Source: Bacillota bacterium (GTDB lineage Bacteria > Bacillota > Clostridia > Lachnospirales > Lachnospiraceae). From it: DNA of 64,000 nucleotides. Below the pieces are notes generated by a model. That model did no database searches. It was not told where the DNA came from and saw only the letters and a list, made by a program, of their open reading frames with translations. The position numbers were made by a program, and so were the translations under genes. This document shows, one piece after another, positions 43,137-51,491 of this stretch (within the stretch, counting starts at the first letter, position 1; every line of letters starts with the position of its first letter). The DNA lies in assembly GCA_023395555.1 (NCBI GenBank), contig JAEWYQ010000046.1, forward strand, positions 1 to 64,000, read 5' to 3'.

Positions 43137-43195
43137 TCACAGACGGTCTGCTGTTCGGCCTTCTGATTGCAGTTCAAAGCCGGCTGTGTGAAAAA

Positions 43196-43220
43196 CACGG
43201 TGCTCCCGTAATGCACCATA
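43196..43220. repeat. 25-nt relative of part of the purC-purF inverted repeat
   Basis: CACGGTGCTCCCGTAATGCACCATA matches 24698-24722 with three substitutions. The core GGTGC...GCACC is itself a small dyad. It lies in the 180-base gap between the chromate transporter genes and the ROK gene, outside any gene. Shared sequence between two distant gaps suggests a dispersed element, of which only a piece is kept here. Confidence 0.5.
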
Positions 43221-43315
43221 ACTGCCCCATGATTTTTTTCTCTTTCCAAAGAAAACAATATGTGATAACATGGGTACATAGATCGACCATGTAGAATAGA
43301 TGAAGGGTGACTGTG

Positions 43316-44476
43316 ATGATAACAGGCAGCAAAGAACTGATACGGGATATTAACACCAAACTGGTCTTAGAGACAATTATAAACAGCATCGCCATTTCCA
43401 GAGCCGCAATTGCCAAGCATCTGGGCCTGACAAAGGCTACCATCTCTGCCATTGTCCAGGAGCTTATAAATAAAGACCTGGTGATAGAAATCGGAAGCGA
43501 CGATACGAATCTGGGACGCAAGCCGATTTTATTAAGCCTGAACAAAAAGGCCGGCTATGTGATCTGCATCGATATCGGCGTTGACACCATCTCCGCGCTG
43601 GTATCGGATCTGATGGGGGAAGACTGCAGCTTGAAGCAGATCAAAACCCCGAAAAGCTCCGGCAATATAATCCAGGTTCTGATTGATCTCATTGAATCCA
43701 TGAAGCTTCCCAGGAATACTCCCTATCACCTGGTCGGCATCACTCTGGGAATTCATGGTGTGATTGCGGACAATCAGGTCTCCTTCGCCCCTTACTATAA
43801 TTTATCCGGAATTAATATTGCCGGAGGCCTGGAGGAGCATTTTAATATTCCTGTCTATCTGGAGAATGAAGCCAATCTCTCCGTCATCGGCGAGAAGACC
43901 TTCCAATACGATTATGCCAATATCGCCAATATCAGCGTCCATTCCGGTATCGGCCTCGGTATTATCATCAATCACCAGCTCTATACCGGATACAACGGCA
44001 GGGCCGGCGAATTCGGCCATACGATTATTGAGATTGACGGCAGGCAGTGTCCCTGCGGGAACAAGGGCTGCTTTGAGCAATATGCTTCCGAACGGAATCT
44101 TCTGAAGGAATTTGCCGGGATGAAGGAGGAAGAAGAGATGAGCTTTGAACAGTTCAGCGCCGCCTATGAAGCCGGTGATGCCGATGCTGCTAAGATTATG
44201 GATGCTTTTATCAAATATATGTCCATCGGGGTAAATAATATCCTGAATGCCTACAACCCGGACATCGTAATTATTAACAGCTCCTTTACCATCTTCTTTC
44301 CCCAGATTACGGAGAAAATCGAAGCCGCTCTGAACAGCAGGATGAACAGCTATATCCGTATCGTTCCATCCGTGCTCCAGGATACCTCCATCCTCCTTGG
44401 CGGTATCTGTGTGGCAATCAAGGGGTTCCTCGGAGTAGAGAATCTAAAGCTCAGCCATATCAGCCTCAGAGGGTAG
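43316..44476 (+). CDS. ROK family transcriptional regulator (XylR/NagC-like)
   Basis: A 386-residue repressor. ATG 43316 follows AAGGG at 8-bp spacing; a GTG three codons upstream is also in frame. Residues 15-75 hold a MarR-type winged helix (AIAKHLGLTKATISAIVQEL), and the rest is a sugar-kinase fold with ICIDIGVDTISALVSD and the ROK zinc motif CPCGNKGCFEQYAS near residue 245. ROK repressors leave DNA on binding a sugar. XylR is one such regulator, and xylB lies 2.4 kb to the left with a XylR-like half-site, so control of xylB is possible. The terminator at 44545 follows. Confidence 0.9.
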   Translation: MITGSKELIRDINTKLVLETIINSIAISRAAIAKHLGLTKATISAIVQELINKDLVIEIGSDDTNLGRKPILLSLNKKAGYVICIDIGVDTISALVSDLMGEDCSLKQIKTPKSSGNIIQVLIDLIESMKLPRNTPYHLVGITLGIHGVIADNQVSFAPYYNLSGINIAGGLEEHFNIPVYLENEANLSVIGEKTFQYDYANIANISVHSGIGLGIIINHQLYTGYNGRAGEFGHTIIEIDGRQCPCGNKGCFEQYASERNLLKEFAGMKEEEEMSFEQFSAAYEAGDADAAKIMDAFIKYMSIGVNNILNAYNPDIVIINSSFTIFFPQITEKIEAALNSRMNSYIRIVPSVLQDTSILLGGICVAIKGFLGVENLKLSHISLRG

Positions 44477-44544
44477 GTTAGCGTACTGCCTCATTCATAA
44501 TCATTGAAAGACGGAATGCCACATCAGATTCATAAATTATAGAA

Positions 44545-44591
44545 GTGCCGCACCACATGCAGTGAATTTGCATGGGTGCGGCACTCTTTTA
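44545..44591 (+). terminator. Terminator between ROK gene and HAD gene
   Basis: GTGCCGCACC (44545-44554) pairs with GGGTGCGGCAC (44574-44584); an inner ATGCA/TGCAT stem extends it. TCTTTT follows on the plus strand, ending the ROK transcript. The HAD gene ends at 44589 on the other strand, so the hairpin can serve both convergent genes, with a weaker tail on the minus side. Confidence 0.8.
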
Positions 44592-45317
44592 TAAGGTACG
44601 AACAAATTCCATCAATTCCGTCCAATCATTGATGGTGAGACAATCCATTTCCGGCAGCAGCTTATTGTGATCCTCTAGCGCACCCCTGTACCATACCGGG
44701 TACATTCCGGCCCGGCTGGCACCCTCTACATCACAATAGGCGTTATCCCCGCAGTACCAGACCTCCTGAGGCCTTAGGCCGGCTTTTCGCAGCGCCAGCT
44801 CGAAGATACGGCCATGGGGCTTGCGGAATACATATTCACTGGTTGCCAGTAGGAATTCAAATTCATTCTCCGGAAGCAAGCTATGTATTCTGTTCTCCAG
44901 CGCCTTGCCGCTGTAAGAAATATTGCTGATTACCGCCGTTCTGATCTGCTGTTCCTTTAAATATTCCAGGAACGCCTGAATATGTTTGGTTGGCTTCTCT
45001 TCCGCGGCATGATCCCAGAATACCCGCTCCACCTCCTCTTTGGTCAGATCCAGCTCAATCCCGTAATACTCATACAGATAATTCTGAAATATATGGTTAT
45101 GGATCTCAAGGCAGGTTGACTTCCTCGGATCCGGATCATACCTTCCAATATCCCGGTTCAGGGTCTTGGCAAATTCCTGAAGCTCTTTTGCAGATATCTG
45201 GCTGGGGTTCTTTTTCGCATACTTGAGAACCGCCCTGGTTCCGGCCTCTCCATCAAATCTGCTCTCTGCAATTAACGTCTGCCCGTAATCAAACATAATC
45301 ATTTGGGGTTTATCCAT
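44589..45317 (-). CDS. HAD superfamily hydrolase-like protein
   Basis: A 242-residue haloacid-dehalogenase-fold protein. ATG 45317 lies after GGAGGACACA; the frame is open upstream with no site. Motif I is MIMFDYGQTLI: the nucleophile aspartate is present but the usual second aspartate two residues on is glycine. Motif II is the serine/threonine in TAVISNISYSG; motif III the lysine in FRKPHGRIFELAL; motif IV is WYCGDNAYCDVEGA. A helical cap lies between residues 20 and 110. Loss of the general acid/base aspartate makes a normal phosphatase reaction doubtful. The substrate is unknown. Confidence 0.82.
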   Translation of the reverse strand: MDKPQMIMFDYGQTLIAESRFDGEAGTRAVLKYAKKNPSQISAKELQEFAKTLNRDIGRYDPDPRKSTCLEIHNHIFQNYLYEYYGIELDLTKEEVERVFWDHAAEEKPTKHIQAFLEYLKEQQIRTAVISNISYSGKALENRIHSLLPENEFEFLLATSEYVFRKPHGRIFELALRKAGLRPQEVWYCGDNAYCDVEGASRAGMYPVWYRGALEDHNKLLPEMDCLTINDWTELMEFVRTL

Positions 45318-45385
45318 TGTGTCCTCCATTTCCGGCACTTTGCACATTCAAAGCCCTCCGTCTTATCCAAAGCAGTTTTTAACAA

Positions 45386-45595
45386 TCAACCTTCCTCCCT
45401 TGGTTTTTCTGCCTTCCTTTCTCTTCTCCGTTTTGTCATTAATCCGCCGATCCTGCCGGATTCCTTTGCCGTAAGAGACTTCCAGCCCGTCGCCATAACC
45501 TTATCCAGATAGCCCAGCTCCTCTGCTATCTCATACTTTAATTTTTCCTCCGGCTTTATGTTCTCCAAATCAATCTCTTCCTGCTTTTTGCTCAT
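45386..45595 (-). CDS. Alpha/beta-type small acid-soluble spore protein
   Basis: A 69-residue DNA-binding spore protein. ATG 45595 follows GGAGGGTG. The family pattern is clear: KYEIAEELGYLDKV contains the E-I-A germination-protease cleavage site, and WKSLTAKESGRIGGLMTKR is the conserved C-terminal DNA-binding part. These proteins coat DNA in the spore, shift it to A-form and protect it from UV and heat, then are degraded as amino acids on germination. It follows addA by 75 bases but would be expected to have its own forespore promoter; I could not pick a convincing sigma-G site. It is the best sign that this organism sporulates. Confidence 0.9.
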   Translation of the reverse strand: MSKKQEEIDLENIKPEEKLKYEIAEELGYLDKVMATGWKSLTAKESGRIGGLMTKRRRERKAEKPREEG

Positions 45596-45670
45596 GATGA
45601 TCACCCTCCTGTCAAGTAGCATAGCTATCTGTTTTATTATATTTATCCTTGACTGGAGTGTAACCATTTT

Positions 45671-48600
45671 TCACTCATCTATTCGGATTTCTTTTCCCAG
45701 GTGCAGGGAATAAATAATCATCTCCCTCACCCTCTTGCCCAGCATCTGCTCCAGCGCCCGCTTGTAATAAAGAAGCTGTACTTTATAGCGCTGTACCAGC
45801 TGCTGTTCTCTCTGTACCAGATCCGATTTGTAGTCAACCAGCACCAGCTCGTCTCCCTCTTCAAAGAAGGCATCAATAATACCCTGAATCAGAATCAGCT
45901 CCTCGCTGTCGGTCTCCCTTAATACCTCCGATGCTTTCACACCGATTACAAACTGCTTTTCCTTATAAAGCTTATTTTCCAACTGGGCTTTACACATCCG
46001 CTTCGCGATATCACTGGACACAAATCCCATCAGGTCCTTCCGCTTAAGCCCCTTAATCTCCTCGGCCTTCAGCCGGTTTCTGCGAACCATCCGCTCCATC
46101 TGCTGCTGCAATTTCTGCTGCCTTTGTATGTATGGTTCCGCTTGAACCGCAGCCTCCAATCCCTCCTGCGGCGCTTCCTCCAGGATCTCCGCCAGATTAA
46201 TCAGCTCCAGCACCTTATGATAGATACTTCCCCTGTCCGTACCGGAGATTTCAGCCCCATCCTGGCGAATGAATGCCGGTTCCGTAATTTCTTTCGTAAC
46301 TCCTTTATCCGCAGCAGCTTCCGTAGGATGCTTTGCCGGGGCTCCATGATATAGGTTGAGGCTTTGTCCTTCGTCCTGAAACTGACCCAGCTTCTTCAGT
46401 TCCGATACGGTCATTTTTACCTTCAGAGCCGCTTCTTTCTGATGAGGATATTCATAATTAAATCTTGCGTTAATTTCTTCTCTCAGCTCCGCATCATAGA
46501 CGATATCGCCGTCCGCCTTGCCCGGCTCTTCCGGCATGATCATCTCTTCCAGCTCCCCAAGATCCCTCCGCAGGAATATCTGCTTCGTCATCTCCTCCCG
46601 CAGAATCTCATTCCGGGTCAGTACTGTGATTGCCATGGAATTCTGCTTCCAGGAGAAGGAGCCTTCCTTCTCTTCGGGGATTCCTCCCATGCAATTTACC
46701 ATTGCCGGCAGCACCCAGTCCAGATAGCTCTTCGCCGACAGCTTTTCAAAGAAGGAGAATTCCTTATTCTTAATCTCCTCCCTGGATTTTAAATACCCCG
46801 TAAGGATTAATTTTTCCCGGGCTCTGGTCATTGCTACATAGAGTACCCGCAATTCCTCTCCGAGATTCTCGATCTGAACCTTCCTCTGTATTACTTTCTT
46901 AAGCAGAGTGGGAACCTTGGTCCTCAATTTGCTGTTGATATAATCCGGGCCCACCCCAAGCTCACTGTGAAGCACAATGCTGCTTCGGACATCCCGGGTG
47001 TTAAATTGCTTGCTCATGCCCGCTGCAATTACCACCGGAAACTCCAGCCCCTTGCTCTTATGGATGCTCATAATCCGTACCGTATCATCCTGCTCCCCGG
47101 TGGTGGCCGCCTCTCCGAAATCAACCTCATACTTATGCAGCTTTTCGATGTATCTGATAAAATGGAACAATCCGCTGTAGCTGCCTTTTTCAAAGCGCAC
47201 TGCCTGGGCAATCAGCATATCCATATTGGCCTGCCTCTGCTCTCCGCCAGGCATGGCACTGGCATAATAGTAATAACCGGTTCTGTCTAATACCACCTGG
47301 ATCAATTGGTGAATCGGCGTATGATTTACCAGGGAACGAAATTCCTCCAATTGTTTTAAGAAGCCGGCAACCTTCGCTCTTAAGGGGTTTTCATGCCGTT
47401 CTGTTCCATGGCCCTCTCCGGTCCCAGCCTCTTCTGGCATTGCTTCTCCGTGCTCTTCCCCCGCATAGTGAAGCAAGGCGGAATACATGCTGGCATTGCG
47501 GTGAGAGGCTCTGATGAGCGCCAGCTCCGTAGTCGTCAGACCAACCATGGGAGAATACAGCACTCCCGCCAGGGGAATGTCCTGCCTCGGATTATCGATA
47601 ACCCTCAGCATATTCAGGATGGAGGTTATCTCAAGGGTCTGGAAATATCCCGTACCGGTATCCGCATATGCCGGGATCCCCTCCTGCATCAGTGTATTGA
47701 CAAAAACATCCGACCATCCTGTCATACTCCGAAGCAGTATTACAATATCCCTTCGTCTCGCCGGACGGTGACGCTTGTTTTTCTGGTCAAAGACCATCAA
47801 TCCCGTCTCCGGATCAGTGATCTCCCTGATCTTTCTTGCAATCGCCCGGGCTTCCAGCTCTCTCTTCGTATAAACAGCCTCCTCGTCCGTCTCTTCCCTC
47901 CCGGTCTCTTCTCTGATCTCCTCTCCGGCTTCCTCTGCATTCTCTTCGTCAGACAAGGTTTCCTCTGTGATCAGCACCAGCTCCGTATCCCTGGCAATTC
48001 TGCAGAAATCCTCCTCCGACGGCATCTCTTCCGGGGTCAGACTCTCCTCATAGAGCTCTCCGTATTTTAAGGAAGCGGCCTCATCATAGACGATTCCCCC
48101 TATATTTCGCTGCATAATCTGCTGAAAGACCCGGTTAACATACTGCAATACCGTATCCCGGCTCCGGAAGTTCTTATCCAGATCAATTCTCTGATAATAA
48201 TTAACCTCCCCTTCGCCGCTCTGTTCCTCACAGGAATAGCTCCCGTACTTCTCCATGAATATCTCCGGCATAGCCAGCCGGAATTTATAGATGCTCTGCT
48301 TCACATCCCCTACCATAAATCGATTGGGCCTTCCCATATCCTCTTTGGAAATGCTTCGCAGAATCGTCTCCTGCACCATATTGCTGTCCTGATACTCATC
48401 GATTAGAATTTCCGCAAACTGTTCGCTCAGTTCAATGGCCGCGTCGGTGGGTCTGGCTCCGGCGCTTCCCTCCCCGTCCGGCGCGGACTCTTCCACAAGT
48501 ATCTTGAGGGCAAAATGCTCCAGATCATTGAAATCAATCAGATTCTTCTCTTCCTTCTTCCGGGCAAATTCATCCATGAACTCCAGGGTAAGATCAAAGA

Positions 48601-49609
48601 GCACCTGCATAATCCTGCCGACTGCCTGCAGATCCTTCAGCATCTCCTCCGGGGGCTGGAAGAAATATTGATTGGTCAGATCCTTCAGTCCCTTCTTGAC
48701 CTCCTCCCGCAGCTCCTTAACCCTTTCCTTCTTCCAGGGATTAACACCTTCCTCCCTTTTACCAGACAGACGGGCATAGGATACTCCGGGGAACAGCTTC
48801 GCATATTCCTCATAGCTCTCCGCTTTATTCAACGCCTCCAGAAGACCCCTGTCTGACAGCAGAGCCGCCTCATAGGCCATGGGCCCGTCCAATTCCCGGC
48901 ATAGCTCCATGGCCTGAGCATTCTTCCGGCCCAGATCCTCAAGCACAAGCTTCACATAATCCAGCAGCTCTTCCATCCAGGATGTCCGATTCATTTCTTC
49001 CGGGGAATTGACCTCAAAGCGCTTCCTCATCCGTAAAATCCATGCCTTGGGCCAGGGATCGCTCATGGCAAAGCCATATAGCTGCAATATCAGCTCTTCA
49101 ATAGGCAAATCTGATTTGGAATAGGAATAGCTTTCAACAAAATCATGGAATGCTTCCGTCCCCTCCTCGTACCACCTCTCCAGGATATCGGAGACCACAT
49201 CGGATTTCATCAGAGTAATTTCCGCATCCTCCGCAATCTTGAAGGAGGGATCGAGATCAATTCTATGAAAATAATTACGGATCACATGGAGGCAGAAGCT
49301 GTGGATTGTGGTGATTTGAGCGCTTTGCAGCAGGGAAACCTGTCTCTGAAGATGAAGATTATCCGGCTTCTCCTGAAGCTTTTTATCAATCGCCTTGCCA
49401 ATCCTGTCCTTCATCTCTGCCGCCGCCGCATTGGTGAAGGTCACCACTAAGAGATGGTCAATATCAAGGGGGGTCTCACCTTCACAAATCATGGAAATAA
49501 TCCGCTCCACCAGCACCGCGGTCTTCCCGGAGCCGGCTGCCGCGGATACCAGAAGATTCTTATTCCTCGTATCGATTACTTTCTGTTGTGCTTCTGTCCA
49601 AGCCATCAT
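45671..49609 (-). CDS. addA: ATP-dependent helicase/nuclease subunit A
   Basis: A 1312-residue UvrD-type helicase with a C-terminal RecB-family nuclease, the larger motor of AddAB. The complex resects double-strand ends to Chi for recombination repair. Walker A is SAAAGSGKTAVLVERI (residues about 20-35); motif II lies in ILIDEYQDSN; motif VI near LRVLYVAMTRAREKL. The nuclease motif LVLVDYKSDLV is near residue 1250, and HKVLE around 1140 gives another metal ligand. The ATG follows GGAGGAGG. In most Firmicutes addA follows addB directly; here a gene for a secreted protein lies between them. A Glu-rich stretch near residues 575-600 is an unstructured insertion. Confidence 0.96.
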   Translation of the reverse strand: MMAWTEAQQKVIDTRNKNLLVSAAAGSGKTAVLVERIISMICEGETPLDIDHLLVVTFTNAAAAEMKDRIGKAIDKKLQEKPDNLHLQRQVSLLQSAQITTIHSFCLHVIRNYFHRIDLDPSFKIAEDAEITLMKSDVVSDILERWYEEGTEAFHDFVESYSYSKSDLPIEELILQLYGFAMSDPWPKAWILRMRKRFEVNSPEEMNRTSWMEELLDYVKLVLEDLGRKNAQAMELCRELDGPMAYEAALLSDRGLLEALNKAESYEEYAKLFPGVSYARLSGKREEGVNPWKKERVKELREEVKKGLKDLTNQYFFQPPEEMLKDLQAVGRIMQVLFDLTLEFMDEFARKKEEKNLIDFNDLEHFALKILVEESAPDGEGSAGARPTDAAIELSEQFAEILIDEYQDSNMVQETILRSISKEDMGRPNRFMVGDVKQSIYKFRLAMPEIFMEKYGSYSCEEQSGEGEVNYYQRIDLDKNFRSRDTVLQYVNRVFQQIMQRNIGGIVYDEAASLKYGELYEESLTPEEMPSEEDFCRIARDTELVLITEETLSDEENAEEAGEEIREETGREETDEEAVYTKRELEARAIARKIREITDPETGLMVFDQKNKRHRPARRRDIVILLRSMTGWSDVFVNTLMQEGIPAYADTGTGYFQTLEITSILNMLRVIDNPRQDIPLAGVLYSPMVGLTTTELALIRASHRNASMYSALLHYAGEEHGEAMPEEAGTGEGHGTERHENPLRAKVAGFLKQLEEFRSLVNHTPIHQLIQVVLDRTGYYYYASAMPGGEQRQANMDMLIAQAVRFEKGSYSGLFHFIRYIEKLHKYEVDFGEAATTGEQDDTVRIMSIHKSKGLEFPVVIAAGMSKQFNTRDVRSSIVLHSELGVGPDYINSKLRTKVPTLLKKVIQRKVQIENLGEELRVLYVAMTRAREKLILTGYLKSREEIKNKEFSFFEKLSAKSYLDWVLPAMVNCMGGIPEEKEGSFSWKQNSMAITVLTRNEILREEMTKQIFLRRDLGELEEMIMPEEPGKADGDIVYDAELREEINARFNYEYPHQKEAALKVKMTVSELKKLGQFQDEGQSLNLYHGAPAKHPTEAAADKGVTKEITEPAFIRQDGAEISGTDRGSIYHKVLELINLAEILEEAPQEGLEAAVQAEPYIQRQQKLQQQMERMVRRNRLKAEEIKGLKRKDLMGFVSSDIAKRMCKAQLENKLYKEKQFVIGVKASEVLRETDSEELILIQGIIDAFFEEGDELVLVDYKSDLVQREQQLVQRYKVQLLYYKRALEQMLGKRVREMIIYSLHLGKEIRIDE

Positions 49610-49726
49610 TTCCTCCTCCAGGTATCCTTTTCAAAACCATTCATTAAATTATGATCTGTCTTTGTTTCAGCCAGCTATCAAGACTTCTGTTTTAACCTCA
49701 GTCAACACTCTTATCAAATAGCCTCG

Positions 49727-51448
49727 TCAAATTTTAATGCTCCAAACCTTCAATCTGCCCTCCATAACAGCCGCCCACGAGACAACACCATCATGATAAA
49801 CCGGACGCTCATAGGAATTTAGCGGAAGTCTGCCAAGAGAGGACGCAGGAGTAAGAACCTGGCCATCTGCAGATAAAACCATATAAAAGGTATCCTCCCC
49901 TGTCGACCACAGGATTACAAGCCGGTCATCCGCCTCAACGACCTGCGGAGCGACCGCATGCTTATCCGTGTAATCCGTGAGCCAATGTACGCCATAGTCT
50001 GTTACCGGCGTAAGCGGAGAATTGCTATTGTCATTGATATCTGTTGAAGTAGCACCGCTGCGGGTCTCTCCGCCCAGGAACATGGACGGGGATACTTCCC
50101 TGACTGTAGGGTCAAATATTTGTACAAACAGATTTTGCTCCTCCTCCTCTGCCTTCTCACTGATTGACTTTACGGATGCCCCAACCAGTACTGCTCCCTT
50201 GCTCGTCTCCGCAAGATTCCCCAATTGCGCAAAGGTCCGGTTGACGATATACATATTGTAATTTGCGTTTGATTGAAGGTAGAACCGGAACAATAACTTT
50301 TCACTTTCGTTGGAGGTGATCACAAAGCCTCTGTCATAAGCATCTCCATGATCCGCATACACAAACCCACCCGTTTTATTACTCCAGATCACGCTCTGGT
50401 TAAAGGAATGTGAGGTATACGGAATATTCCAGACGGAACCCCATTCTACCGGTGACATATCAGAAATCCTCACACCAACCACATTATTTGACTGATGGCC
50501 ATTGTACATTTTGCGTGCATAGTTCACCATGAGATAATCGCCGCCAATTGCCGAGGCACAATTACCGTAAGCGAAGGGAATCATTGTATTTCCATCCTGG
50601 CCCATTATGCTTTCCCCCCGGAAGCCTGCGGTTTTAATGTGTTCACCCTTCGGTGAATATTGGGAGATGAACACCGTCTGATCCGTATACGCAGAGCCCT
50701 CCCTTCCCCAGACAACATAGAAATTCCCATCCTTGTCGGAGATCACATCCCCCAGCCTCGGATATTTTACATCCAGGCTCAGTTCTCCGGCAGGCATTTT
50801 GATTTTAAGGTTTTTTCCCTCTATGTATGCATAGGCCAGCCCTTCTCCCTTATAATCAAACTGCTGGACGGGAGAAACATTCGCCCAATTAGTCGCATAG
50901 GTTTCCAGCGTATCCCGTAAGTCAGGAACTTCAGACCCTAATCTGTCATATGGGATGCGTTTGATTACAACCTTGAATTTAACTTTGGCACCATATTTCT
51001 TACCAAGATTGGGATTGCGTTTTTTGCCGCTGATATATATCCTTTCATCGGACAGTTGGAGCGTGATCGTCTCTTTCACAGATTTCACATTCTCCTCCAT
51101 GAAATGATAATTTTCTATTGTGAGATAGCCTTTCTCATTATCTGTTACGCTGATGCCCTTCCAATCACTTGTCTGTATCACGGTTAAATTTTTAGTCGAT
51201 TTGATACCCAGCTCTATCTTGGAACCTTCATACATCGTTAAGGTATAGATGCCGTTTTTATCCTTCTTTAAGGTTGGTTCAAGCCCCATTTCCTTTGGAT
51301 ACCTGCTGCCAGGCGATTCTATTATCTTCATTTCACCGGTAAATTCTAAATTGTACTTTACAGCAGCTCCTGCTGTCTGCGCCGGAACAAATCCTATCAT
51401 GAAAGATGCTATTAATATAATCCATAAACTTTTCATCATTTTCGTCAT
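49727..51448 (-). CDS. Secreted protein of unknown function, probable beta-propeller
   Basis: A 573-residue exported protein that I do not recognise. ATG 51448 is preceded by AGGAGG at 8-bp spacing and gives a signal peptide of about 28 residues (MTKMMKSLWIILIASFMIGF, then AQTAGAA cleavage region). No lipobox, no C-terminal anchor. Residues 30-180 are strand-rich with an alternating hydrophobic pattern; from about 200 on, repeated blade-like units such as DKDGNFYVVWGREG, GGDYLMVNYARK, KGAVLVGASVK and DRLVILWSTGED suggest a beta-propeller. It lies between addB and addA on the same strand, 43 bases after addB and about 117 before addA, with no visible terminator. Confidence 0.7.
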   Translation of the reverse strand: MTKMMKSLWIILIASFMIGFVPAQTAGAAVKYNLEFTGEMKIIESPGSRYPKEMGLEPTLKKDKNGIYTLTMYEGSKIELGIKSTKNLTVIQTSDWKGISVTDNEKGYLTIENYHFMEENVKSVKETITLQLSDERIYISGKKRNPNLGKKYGAKVKFKVVIKRIPYDRLGSEVPDLRDTLETYATNWANVSPVQQFDYKGEGLAYAYIEGKNLKIKMPAGELSLDVKYPRLGDVISDKDGNFYVVWGREGSAYTDQTVFISQYSPKGEHIKTAGFRGESIMGQDGNTMIPFAYGNCASAIGGDYLMVNYARKMYNGHQSNNVVGVRISDMSPVEWGSVWNIPYTSHSFNQSVIWSNKTGGFVYADHGDAYDRGFVITSNESEKLLFRFYLQSNANYNMYIVNRTFAQLGNLAETSKGAVLVGASVKSISEKAEEEEQNLFVQIFDPTVREVSPSMFLGGETRSGATSTDINDNSNSPLTPVTDYGVHWLTDYTDKHAVAPQVVEADDRLVILWSTGEDTFYMVLSADGQVLTPASSLGRLPLNSYERPVYHDGVVSWAAVMEGRLKVWSIKI

Positions 51449-51491
51449 AAAGTGTACCTCCTGAATGATAATACCCTGATCCATATCCTTG

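Noticed and set aside
43137..43300. A hydrophobic frame just after the second chromate transporter gene (reading DGLLFGLLIAVQ)
   Set aside because: It looks like a membrane helix but lasts only a few residues before losing that character, has no start, and sits beside repeat sequence. Possibly a gene remnant, but not supportable.
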